A DNA stretch of 64,000 nucleotides from Bin87 sp965203985. Lineage in GTDB: Bacteria; Chloroflexota; Dehalococcoidia; Lucifugimonadales; UBA3495. Shown here one piece after another: positions 35,535-43,037 of this stretch (its first letter is position 1; every line of letters begins with the position of its first letter). The position numbers were made by a program, and so were the translations under genes. Below the pieces are notes generated by a model. That model was not told where the DNA came from. It ran no database searches and saw only the letters and a list, made by a program, of their open reading frames with translations. The DNA is taken from contig CBDBDS010000012.1 of NCBI GenBank assembly GCA_965203985.1, positions 124,001 to 188,000 on the forward strand. The letters are read 5' to 3'.

Positions 35535-36149
35535 TCACGGCGCCGGCTGCACCCGGCTGTCCAAAAGGCTCAGCAGTTCACTTGCGGAATACGATGGCGC
35601 GGAACCGTTGTCCCCGCCGGGTTGCCCGTGTCGTATCGCGGTCGTAACGACGCGATGGCCCGGCTTTTGGACTCCCCGCATCGACATGCACAGGTGCTCA
35701 GCCTCCACGCGACACGCCACGGCCAGCGGCCGCACCCGCGACATGACCGCGTCCGCGAGTTGGGCGGTGATCCGTTCCTGCACCTGCAGACGCCGGGTCG
35801 TGGCGTCCAACGCCCGAGCGATTTTGCTGATCCCCGCAATGTGCCGGTCGGGTACGTAGACCAGGCTGGCCCGCCCGAAAAAGGGCAGCAAATGGTGTTC
35901 GCACATCGAGTAGAAGGGCAGGTCTGTCACCAGCACCGGATCGTGGGTTACGCCATCGGAAAAGATCGCGTCAATCTCCGCCGCCGGATCCGTCCCCACT
36001 CCCGAAAACAGCTCCGTGTACATTTCCGCGACGCGTTCCGGCGTTCGCCACAACCCTTCGCGCCCGCTGTCCTCGTCAATGTACTTGAGGATGGTACCCA
36101 CCGCGACCTCAACGGCCGCCAGGTTCATTTTCGGTCCGGCGACGGTCAT
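35535..36149 (-). CDS. folE: GTP cyclohydrolase I
   Basis: Converts GTP to 7,8-dihydroneopterin triphosphate, first step of folate synthesis. The ATG overlapping the thrC stop (ATGA) gives MTVAGPKMNLAAVEV, 204 residues; the frame is open further upstream but only in thrC sequence. Zinc ligands Cys83 and His86 in SMCEHHLLPF and Cys154 in EAEHLCMSMRG are all present, with GLWRTPERVAEMY near residues 32-44. A short C-terminal tail of ~20 residues is variable. It is translationally coupled to thrC. Confidence 0.95.
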   Translation of the reverse strand: MTVAGPKMNLAAVEVAVGTILKYIDEDSGREGLWRTPERVAEMYTELFSGVGTDPAAEIDAIFSDGVTHDPVLVTDLPFYSMCEHHLLPFFGRASLVYVPDRHIAGISKIARALDATTRRLQVQERITAQLADAVMSRVRPLAVACRVEAEHLCMSMRGVQKPGHRVVTTAIRHGQPGGDNGSAPSYSASELLSLLDSRVQPAP

Positions 36150-37213
36150 CTGGAGGGCAGCGTCTCCATGATGGCGTTTTCGATGGCCTCCAGGTTGGGC
36201 TGTACCTCTACGGTGTCTGCCTGGGCGCTGCTCACCGCCATGTCCGGGTCCTTGAGGCCGCTGCCGGTGATGATGCAGACCACCCGCTTCCCCGTCAGGT
36301 CCAGGCCATCGCGTTTCATCTTCAGCAGGCCGGCAACCGATGCGGCGGAAGCCGGTTCGCCGAATATCCCCTCTCGCGACGCCAACAGCCGGTACGCCTC
36401 GAGGATCTCGTCGTCGCTCACCGCGTCGATGACGCCTCCCGATTGGTCCCGCGCGCGCTCGGCAAACTTCCAACTCGCCGGGTTACCGATGCGAATCGCC
36501 GACGCTATGGTCTGGGGGAACGGGACGGGCTCGCCGCGCACAATGGGCGCCGCGCCCTCCGCCTGGAAACCCATCATCCGGGGCAGGACTTCGTTCCGCC
36601 CCAACTGGTGGTACTCGACGAACCCGCGCCAGTACGCCGTGATGTTGCCCGCGTTTCCCACCGGGATGAACAGGTAGTCCGGCGCGTCTTCCAGCACGTC
36701 CGATATCTCAAAGGCAGCGGTCTTCTGCCCCTCGATCCGGTGCTGATTGACCGAGTTCACCAGCGTGATGGGGTTGGTCTTGGTGAACTCGCGGACCAAT
36801 GCCAGCGCCGCGTCAAAGTTGCCATCCACCAGGAGGATCCGCGCGCCGTAAGCCATGGCCTGCGCCAGCTTGCCCAGTGCCACTTCGCCCTTGGGGATCA
36901 GGACCCACGCGGCCAGGTTGCAATAGGCGGCGTAGGCTGCCGCCGACGCGCTGGTGTTGCCCGTGGAGGCGCACATCACTCCGACGCTGCGCTCTTCGAG
37001 GGCCTTGGCCATGGCTACCACCATGCCCCGGTCCTTGAAGGAGCCGGTGGGGTTGCAGCCCTCCAGCTTGAAGTACAGGTTGGGACAACCCAGTTCGGGA
37101 CCCAGTTGACGGGACCGGACCAGGGGCGTGTCCCCCTCACCCATCGAGAAGATGGGTGTCTCTTCGTTGACCGGCAGCAGGTCCCGGTACTGTTGTAATA
37201 CGCCTACGCCCAT
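36146..37213 (-). CDS. thrC: Threonine synthase
   Basis: PLP enzyme converting O-phosphohomoserine to threonine. The 355-residue protein has the PLP-Lys in NPTGSFKDRGM (Lys60), the substrate loop CASTGNTSASAAAYAAYC near 81-98, and phosphate-binding IPVGNAGN near 185. It is the short bacterial form of the enzyme. Homoserine dehydrogenase lies directly upstream, so hom-thrC form a threonine unit. The stop overlaps folE. Confidence 0.95.
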   Translation of the reverse strand: MGVGVLQQYRDLLPVNEETPIFSMGEGDTPLVRSRQLGPELGCPNLYFKLEGCNPTGSFKDRGMVVAMAKALEERSVGVMCASTGNTSASAAAYAAYCNLAAWVLIPKGEVALGKLAQAMAYGARILLVDGNFDAALALVREFTKTNPITLVNSVNQHRIEGQKTAAFEISDVLEDAPDYLFIPVGNAGNITAYWRGFVEYHQLGRNEVLPRMMGFQAEGAAPIVRGEPVPFPQTIASAIRIGNPASWKFAERARDQSGGVIDAVSDDEILEAYRLLASREGIFGEPASAASVAGLLKMKRDGLDLTGKRVVCIITGSGLKDPDMAVSSAQADTVEVQPNLEAIENAIMETLPSR

Positions 37214-37294
37214 GTTCTACCGGGTTTGGGAGGCTGGTGCCACGGTGTTGCCTGGTTATGCCATCGGTGGGCCGGGGTTCAGTTTGCAGTCGCT

Positions 37295-38614
37295 CTACTG
37301 TTCAATACGGATCAGATTGTCTACGCTAACCACCACTCCCAGTTGCGCCACGGCCGCCAGTGCGGTTTGCACGTCGGCCTCCCGGGATGGATACGTGGTG
37401 ATCACCAGTTGGGCGGTGCCGCTGCCCGGGTCGGTATCCTTCTGGATCACGGTGGCGATGGAGATGTTGCCGTCGCCCAGCAGCCGCGCTATCTGGGCCA
37501 GGACCCCGGCCTGGTCTGCGCACGTCAGTCGCATGTAGTACGCGCTGGAAAGTTCGTCGATGGGTCGAATGGTGTCGCCGGATGATTGACCGCCACCGTT
37601 GGCCGTGGGCAGCAGCGCCGGCGCTCCGCCGCTGTCGATGAACCTCACCACGTTCAGGATGTCGCCCATCACCGCGCTGGTAGTTGCGTCGCGCCCGGCT
37701 CCCTGGCCGTGCAGGATAATCTGACCACACAGGTCGCCGGTCACCTCAACGGCATTATACACGCCGTCAACTTTGGCCAGCAGGTGGTCTTCGGGAACCA
37801 GGGCGGGGTGAACGCGGGCCTGGATCGCGCCGCCCGGCTGCGCCTCGGCGATCGCCAGGGATTTTATGGCGTAACCCAGCTCGGCTGCGTACCGGAAATC
37901 CTCCGGACCCAGGCGGCCGATACCCTCGGTATGGATCGCCCCGTGGGGAATCGATTGATGAAATGCCAGGCTCCCCAGCACGGACAGCTTGTACGCAGCG
38001 TCAATGCCCTCGACATCGTTGGTGGGATCGGCCTCGGCATAGCCCCGGCTCTGAGCCTCGGCCAGGGCATCGGTGAACGGGGTCTGGCTGCGCGCCATCC
38101 GCGTGAGGATGTAGTTGGTAGTCCCGTTGATGATCGAACGAATCGAGCGGATGTCGTTGGCCAGCAGCTGTGACATCAAGCAGCCGACGATGGGTATTCC
38201 ACCGCCGGCGGATGCCTCGAACAGTAGATTGACGCCTTGGGACTGCGCCAGCGCTAAGAGCGATGCGCCGCGCCTGGCCATCACTTCCTTGTTGGCGGTG
38301 ACCACGTGTTTGCCGCCGGCCAGGGCGCGCTCCAGGTAGTCGCCCGCCGGCGTGTCGCCCCCCATCACCTCGACCACCACGTGGATGTCGGGATCGGTGA
38401 GGATGTCTTCCGGATTGGTCGTCAGCACACCCGGCGGCGGGGACGGCTCGCGGGTCTTGGTCGCGTCGCGCACCAGGGCCCGCCGCAGTCGCACCGTGCG
38501 CCCCGTCTTCCTCCGGATCTCATCTGCGTTGTCCGACAGAGCCGCAGCGACACCGCCCCCGACGGTCCCCAGACCCATCAGGCCGATGTTGATTGCTTCC
38601 GTTTTAGCGGGCAT
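37295..38614 (-). CDS. hom: Homoserine dehydrogenase with ACT domain
   Basis: Reduces aspartate-semialdehyde to homoserine, the branch point to threonine and methionine. The 439-residue protein has the Rossmann GLGTVGGG at 13-20, a central substrate and catalytic region including GTTNYILTRM and EADPTNDVEGIDAAYKL, and a C-terminal ACT domain (YYMRLTCADQAGVLAQIARL) that usually mediates threonine feedback inhibition. It leads the hom-thrC-folE part of the leftward series. An 80-bp gap separates it from thrC. Confidence 0.96.
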   Translation of the reverse strand: MPAKTEAINIGLMGLGTVGGGVAAALSDNADEIRRKTGRTVRLRRALVRDATKTREPSPPPGVLTTNPEDILTDPDIHVVVEVMGGDTPAGDYLERALAGGKHVVTANKEVMARRGASLLALAQSQGVNLLFEASAGGGIPIVGCLMSQLLANDIRSIRSIINGTTNYILTRMARSQTPFTDALAEAQSRGYAEADPTNDVEGIDAAYKLSVLGSLAFHQSIPHGAIHTEGIGRLGPEDFRYAAELGYAIKSLAIAEAQPGGAIQARVHPALVPEDHLLAKVDGVYNAVEVTGDLCGQIILHGQGAGRDATTSAVMGDILNVVRFIDSGGAPALLPTANGGGQSSGDTIRPIDELSSAYYMRLTCADQAGVLAQIARLLGDGNISIATVIQKDTDPGSGTAQLVITTYPSREADVQTALAAVAQLGVVVSVDNLIRIEQ

Positions 38615-38707
38615 CTGATAGTGCTGCCGTGGAGTTGATGCGACGTTTCGCGGTCAGTCGTCAGGGATTCGGAACGTGGCCGGAGCGTCCTGTGTTTTTC
38701 GCGGACC

Positions 38708-39913
38708 TTACTGCTGGGGCTGCGGGGTGACCCGCGGCGCGGTTAGCCGAACCTGGTCGGTCACCCACGCGTAACGATTGCTGTCGAAGTTGATCTTTAC
38801 CCAGCCCTCCTCGGAGCCGCGGGCCAACTGGTCGTCTTTCCATTGTTCGACGCGCGCGCTGGCCATCTGGAAAAGCATCTGCGCCGCGACCTCGCGTGTC
38901 TCCGGGCCGGCAATCGCCTGGATGATGAATATCGTTTCGTCATCGTATATTGGCGTCGATATCTCCCCGGGTTCCAGGGTGGGCGGTTTGCGCGTTTCGG
39001 TACCGTCCTCGGCCACTTCGGTCTCGCCGAACAGGTAGCGGTCAAACTCCGGAAACGCTCCTTCGGGCACCCATCCGATGTATCCGTCGGAGCCGGAAAT
39101 CTCCCGGGACACGGATCCGAAATCCTGGCCCAGGGCCAGGCGTTCGCGCACCGCCTCCGGCGAGGCCGAGGAGTTCAGGCCCATCGCAATGGCCTGCAGT
39201 TCAATCTGCGGCGCCTCTTCCGGCAGGGAGCCCAGCATGATGGCGAATAGCGTGCTCTGATGCAGTCGCTCCTGCATGATCCGGCGGTAGGCGTCGTCGG
39301 TGAGGTTCACCTGGGTCAGGAAGTTCTTGTAGATGTTGTCGAACTCTGCGTCCAGTTGCGCTTCCAATTGCGGGTCGCCGGCTTCCTGGCCGGGTTCCGG
39401 CTCGGGGCGGAACTGGTCCCGGATTGCCTCGTCAATCTGTGCGTCGGTGACGTCGATGCCCAGGCCGGGCGCCGCCTGGCGCAGTATCTCGGCGTGCAGC
39501 AGGTCGGTCAGCAGCTGGAATGGAATCCGGCTGAAATCCACCTGTCCCCCCTGATAGCGGTTGATGCCTTGCAGCACCCGGATCCGTTCCACCAGGTCAC
39601 CCATGGTGAAGCGGACTCCACGCACCTCGCCGGCCATCACGCGCGGCGGCAGAATGAACTGCTGGTACACCCCGGCCAGCACCACGCCAACGATCACCAG
39701 GATCAGAACGGCCCCGACAATGATCGCGATCCGTTGCCGGCGGGAATCCAGCCGCCGGCGTGCGCGTGCCGCCTGGACTGCGTCCGCGCTGGTCGCGCCC
39801 AGCCGACGACTGCGGCCGGCGGCGCTTCTGGCGGGGCGGCGCCTGGCTGGCTGCTCCGGAGCCTCCTCTGCCTCTGCGGCGCTGCGTTTCCAGGGCAGCG
39901 AAAGGTTCAGCAT
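38708..39913 (-). CDS. SurA N-terminal-like / parvulin peptidyl-prolyl isomerase-type membrane-anchored protein
   Basis: A 401-residue protein: a basic, Arg/Ala-rich cytoplasmic stretch (1-60), one membrane helix (~IAIIVGAVLILVIVGVVLAG), then an extracytoplasmic part. Residues ~90-240 resemble the SurA N-terminal chaperone region, and ~245-340 resemble a parvulin domain with the SVSREISGSDGYIGWVPEGAFPEFD pattern. The Asp/His residues needed for isomerase activity are not clear, so it may be chaperone only. It lies 14 bp after rpsR in the same orientation, an uncommon join of ribosomal and envelope genes. Confidence 0.75.
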   Translation of the reverse strand: MLNLSLPWKRSAAEAEEAPEQPARRRPARSAAGRSRRLGATSADAVQAARARRRLDSRRQRIAIIVGAVLILVIVGVVLAGVYQQFILPPRVMAGEVRGVRFTMGDLVERIRVLQGINRYQGGQVDFSRIPFQLLTDLLHAEILRQAAPGLGIDVTDAQIDEAIRDQFRPEPEPGQEAGDPQLEAQLDAEFDNIYKNFLTQVNLTDDAYRRIMQERLHQSTLFAIMLGSLPEEAPQIELQAIAMGLNSSASPEAVRERLALGQDFGSVSREISGSDGYIGWVPEGAFPEFDRYLFGETEVAEDGTETRKPPTLEPGEISTPIYDDETIFIIQAIAGPETREVAAQMLFQMASARVEQWKDDQLARGSEEGWVKINFDSNRYAWVTDQVRLTAPRVTPQPQQ

Positions 39914-39927
39914 CTGGGGTGGGCCGA

Positions 39928-40410
39928 TCAGCGACCCGAACGCATACCGACGTTGATGCTGTGTTCGGGCGCGTAGGGCAGCAGGGCGAGGTAGCGGGCC
40001 CGCTTGATGGCCTGGGCCAATAGCCGCTGGTTCTTCGCCGAGGTGCCGGTCTTGCGGGTGGGTTCGATTTTCCCCTGCTCGGAAATGTACCGCCGCAGGC
40101 GGTCCACGTCCTTGTAATCGGGCGTGACCCCCTCAACCGTGAAGGCGCACACTCTCCGACGCGGTCCGTACCGACGTCCCCCGCGACCTCCGCCGCGTGG
40201 CCCGCCCCTTCCCGGCGGTCGTCCTCCCGGACCACCCGGCCGTCCGCCTGGCCCACCGGGAGGGCCGCCTGGCCGACCGCCCGGACCACCGGGAGGGCCG
40301 CCACCCGGTCCACCCGGAGGAGGACCACCGGCGGCAGGAGGCCCGCCGGCCGGAGCGGAAGGCGCCGCGCTGGGAGGCGGAGTTGCAGGTGCGGGTTGTG
40401 GCGTAGTCAT
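39928..40410 (-). CDS. rpsR: 30S ribosomal protein S18 with a long Gly/Pro/Arg-rich N-terminal extension
   Basis: The ATG after GGAGGAACCTCC gives 160 residues; a TTG 11 codons upstream is less likely. Residues 1 to ~82 are a low-complexity run of Pro-Gly-Gly and Arg repeats. The S18 core follows from CAFTVEGVTPDYKDVDRLRRYISEQGKIEPTRKTG to the ALLPYAPEHS end. It binds 16S rRNA with S6 in the platform. The extension roughly doubles the usual ~75-residue protein and could be an RNA-binding or phase-separating tail. It is the third gene of the rpsF-ssb-rpsR operon. Confidence 0.92.
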   Translation of the reverse strand: MTTPQPAPATPPPSAAPSAPAGGPPAAGGPPPGGPGGGPPGGPGGRPGGPPGGPGGRPGGPGGRPPGRGGPRGGGRGGRRYGPRRRVCAFTVEGVTPDYKDVDRLRRYISEQGKIEPTRKTGTSAKNQRLLAQAIKRARYLALLPYAPEHSINVGMRSGR

Positions 40411-40453
40411 TGCTGGAGGTTCCTCCGGGTTGCTGGGATTCAAATCCTGTCGT

Positions 40454-40966
40454 TCAGAAGGGAAGGTCGTCTACGTCCATCGGGTCACCGCCGCCGCTGG
40501 CTCCGTAGCCGGCTCCGCGCCGGTCATCGTAGCCACCGCGCTGCTCGCCATACCCGCCGCGTTGGTCGCCGTACCCGCCGCTGTCGCCTCGATCGCCGTA
40601 ACTGCGTTCAGATTGTCCGCCGTAGCCGCCGCCGTCCATGTCGTCCCGTCGGCCCAGCATTTGCATGTCGGTTACCGTCACGTCCAGCGAAAATCCTGGC
40701 GTTCCGTCTCTACGGTCGTACTGCCGGGAACGAAGCCGACCTTCGATGTAGACCTGTTGGCCGCGGGTGAGGTACTGGTTGCAGGTATCCGCAAGCCGCC
40801 CGAATGCGGTGCAGTTGAACCATTCGGTTTCTTCGCGCCGTTCCCCGGCCGCAGTCGTGTAACGGTGGTTGCTGGCAATGCTGAACGACGTCATTGGATT
40901 GCCGGATGTCGAGTACCGCATCTCGGGATCCCGACCGAGGTTGCCGATGATGATGATCTTGTTCAC
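40454..40966 (-). CDS. ssb: Single-stranded DNA-binding protein
   Basis: Binds ssDNA in replication and repair. Residues 1-110 form the OB fold, starting MNKIIIIGNLGRDPEMRY, with TEWFNCTAFGRLADTCNQYLTRGQQVYIEGRL. The remainder is a Gly/Tyr/Arg/Asp-rich linker with GGYGDQRGGYGEQRGGYD-type repeats, ending in the acidic tip DDLPF that recruits partner proteins. The gene lies between rpsF and rpsR, the canonical order, with no gap to rpsF. The linker matches the low-complexity trend of its neighbours. Confidence 0.96.
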   Translation of the reverse strand: MNKIIIIGNLGRDPEMRYSTSGNPMTSFSIASNHRYTTAAGERREETEWFNCTAFGRLADTCNQYLTRGQQVYIEGRLRSRQYDRRDGTPGFSLDVTVTDMQMLGRRDDMDGGGYGGQSERSYGDRGDSGGYGDQRGGYGEQRGGYDDRRGAGYGASGGGDPMDVDDLPF

Positions 40967-40972
40967 GGCAAC

Positions 40973-41659
40973 TTACGCCTCTGCGTCGCCATCGGTTTCT
41001 GCCGGTGGCTCGGGTGCTGCTGCCGGCTCCGTAACCACCGGCTCGGCGCTGGCGGCAGGTTCGGTGGCCGCGGCCGGCTCAGGGGGCGCTACGGCCCCAG
41101 CGCTGGCGTTCTCCGCCGCGGGTGCAGGCGCCGGGTCGGCAGATGCCGGCGTGGCCGCCGGTCCGCCTGGAGGCGGCGCTCCCTCCGCCGGCGGAGCCGC
41201 CGGCGCGCCAGCTCCAGGCGGAGGTCCGCCCTGACGGCGGTCTCCGAAGCCTCCGGGCGCTTCCGGTATCGGGCCGCCGCCGTCCTGGCGCCGTCCCCGT
41301 CCCGGCGGGATGTACCGCGATGGGGCGGTGAGCGGCCCTGGCGGCGGCTTGTCGGGCAACGGCCCCTCGCAATTGAGGATCAGCGATCGCAGCACCTGTT
41401 CGTCCAGCCGCAGGTAGTTTTCCAACTCCCGGTTGAAGGAATTGTCCACCGTGAAGGTGCTCAAATAGTACGAGCCTTCCAGGAAATTGTAGTTTCCTTT
41501 GCGGATCGGGTAGGCCAACCGGCGGGTGCCCCAGATCTGCTCGGCGGTGATTTCGCCGTCCCGGTTGGCGATGAACGACTTGATCTCGTCCCACTTGGCC
41601 GATGCTTCGTCCTGATTCAGCATCGGGCTGAGAATTGTTACCAGTTCGTAATGACGCAA
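40973..41659 (-). CDS. rpsF: 30S ribosomal protein S6 with a long Pro/Ala/Glu-rich C-terminal extension
   Basis: S6 pairs with S18 in the small-subunit platform. Residues 1-100 are the S6 core, beginning MRHYELVTILSPMLNQDEA with a GTRRLAYPIRKGNYNFLEG segment. From about residue 105 to 228 the chain is Pro/Ala/Gly/Glu-rich low-complexity sequence with no fold visible, more than doubling the usual length. It lies first in the rpsF-ssb-rpsR operon, with a strong promoter candidate directly upstream. The extension could tune ribosome interactions or be a lineage trait. Confidence 0.95.
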   Translation of the reverse strand: MRHYELVTILSPMLNQDEASAKWDEIKSFIANRDGEITAEQIWGTRRLAYPIRKGNYNFLEGSYYLSTFTVDNSFNRELENYLRLDEQVLRSLILNCEGPLPDKPPPGPLTAPSRYIPPGRGRRQDGGGPIPEAPGGFGDRRQGGPPPGAGAPAAPPAEGAPPPGGPAATPASADPAPAPAAENASAGAVAPPEPAAATEPAASAEPVVTEPAAAPEPPAETDGDAEA

Positions 41660-41695
41660 GTTCGAATCTCCTGAATTGGTGAAAGCGCAACGGCG

Positions 41696-41724
41696 ATTAT
41701 AGCACCCGGCGCCTTGAGTGTCAG
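41696..41724 (-). promoter_or_regulatory. Candidate sigma70-type promoter of rpsF-ssb-rpsR
   Basis: Reading leftward, -35 CTGACA (five of six matches to TTGACA) and -10 TATAAT (perfect) are separated by exactly 17 bp. The -10 lies 37 bp before the rpsF start. This is the best promoter-like match I found in the window. Confidence 0.7.
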
Positions 41725-41776
41725 CACGCCCTGCGCCCTCACGCGTACCCGCTCTGTTGAGGCTGAGGCGGAGGAA

Positions 41777-41970
41777 ATTTGCATGGAAACACAGGATGGA
41801 CGGGATTGGTTTGCGCTGATTTGATGCGGTGCTCCGTTCCGGTTCAAAGCCAGAGTAGGCCGACGGAGGAAATTAGCGTCAAAATACCCACGAAGGGGCG
41901 CCCATCAAGCTGGCGCGTATCTTTCATCCAACAAATGCCATCCCGTTCATCCTGTTTATCCATGCAAATT
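41777..41970. mobile_element. MITE-like element with 31-bp terminal inverted repeats
   Basis: The 194-bp segment is bracketed by 31-bp inverted repeats that match at 28 of 31 positions (41777-41807 and 41940-41970). The left end begins AATTTGCATGGAAACACAGG. Such CATCCTG...CCATGCAAATT ends are typical of dispersed repeats in uncultured Chloroflexota and other sponge- or marine-associated genomes. It holds no ORF of note and lies upstream of the rpsF promoter, between rpsF and the alpha-E gene. No clear target-site duplication was seen, so mobility is inferred. Confidence 0.7.
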
Positions 41971-42012
41971 GCTTCTCCGATAAATTGGTACGCGTGACGC
42001 CAAATCCAGTGG

Positions 42013-43032
42013 TCAGTAGTCGAAGTACACTGCGCTGACCATGCCGTGCAACCGCCGGCTCAGGTCCGCGATCAGGATCAGCAGTCTCGGTTTGTCGTCA
42101 GAGTCCGGCCACTCGTAACGCACCAGCGACCGGAGCCGGCCGGCCATCCGGTTTGCCGCCTCGGTGGATGCCCCGTCCGGCCCCGCGCCCACGGCGCCCA
42201 GTTCGCCCGACACGGTTGCCAGCGCGCGCCGCATCGAGTTGGGCAGCATCGGGTCGGTGACCAACAGGTCGAGCACCTGCTCCGGCCGTATCTCCACGCC
42301 GCAGGTGCGCATGTACGCCTCCTGGGCATGGAACACTCGGAGCAGCGTGGTCCAGTCCGACTCGGTGTGTTCCCGGGATTGTTTTTCTTCTTCCAGTTGC
42401 GCCAACAGCAGTCCACTGGCCAACTGGGCGCGTTCGATGAACCTGCCCAACTGCATGAAATGCCACCCCTCGTCGCGGTACATCGTCGCCCCCGCCACCC
42501 CCATGAAGGTCTCGATGTCCTCCGCCGTTTCCGTGTAGAACCCCTCTGGCGATGCCAACCAGATATCCAGCATCCTGATCCGTTGCAGCTTCAGATAGGT
42601 GAGGTTCAGCGACCGCCACATCTCCGCGCTGATGCAGTGTCGCATCTGCCGCGCGTTTTCCCGACCCAACGCGAAGCAACTCCACAACGAGTTCGGATTG
42701 GCGCGCTCGAACGTGAGGTCGTCGGCCAGGGTGAACGAATCCGCCAGGGTGTACTCGTCGCTGATCCGCCGCTGCGTCTGCGCCTGCCCCGATCGCGCTT
42801 GCGTCTGCTGGAACTGTGGTGCGGCCCCCTCGTGCGACGGTTCCAGTTCCAGGCCGCCCCCCGGCGGTTCGCGGTCCAGGCTGCGGTAGATGCGACGCCA
42901 GCCCGAGTAGATTTCACCGGTGGGGCGGTCGACCAGAGCCTCGGCCTGCAACCGCAGCATCCGGCTCAGATGGTCCGCCCGTTCCAGGTACCGGCCCATC
43001 CAATACAAGCCTTGCGCGCTTCGAGAAAGCAT
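42013..43032 (-). CDS. Alpha-E domain protein (DUF403)
   Basis: A 339-residue all-helical protein. Its ATG gives MLSRSAQGLYWMGRYLERADHLSRMLRLQAEALVD, the family's N-terminal signature, six bases after the stop of the ATP-grasp gene. Family members are found with circularly permuted ATP-grasp proteins and often a transglutaminase-like peptidase, and are thought to make or modify small peptides. Here only the ATP-grasp partner is adjacent. The central region has an unusual Pro/Gln-rich insert around residues 65-105. Confidence 0.85.
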   Translation of the reverse strand: MLSRSAQGLYWMGRYLERADHLSRMLRLQAEALVDRPTGEIYSGWRRIYRSLDREPPGGGLELEPSHEGAAPQFQQTQARSGQAQTQRRISDEYTLADSFTLADDLTFERANPNSLWSCFALGRENARQMRHCISAEMWRSLNLTYLKLQRIRMLDIWLASPEGFYTETAEDIETFMGVAGATMYRDEGWHFMQLGRFIERAQLASGLLLAQLEEEKQSREHTESDWTTLLRVFHAQEAYMRTCGVEIRPEQVLDLLVTDPMLPNSMRRALATVSGELGAVGAGPDGASTEAANRMAGRLRSLVRYEWPDSDDKPRLLILIADLSRRLHGMVSAVYFDY

Positions 43033-43037
43033 CCCGG

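Noticed and set aside
40124..41674. A 516-codon plus-strand frame through rpsR-ssb-rpsF
   Set aside because: It is the complement of the low-complexity tails of real ribosomal genes; Pro/Arg/Gly repeats arise from the GC-rich antisense.
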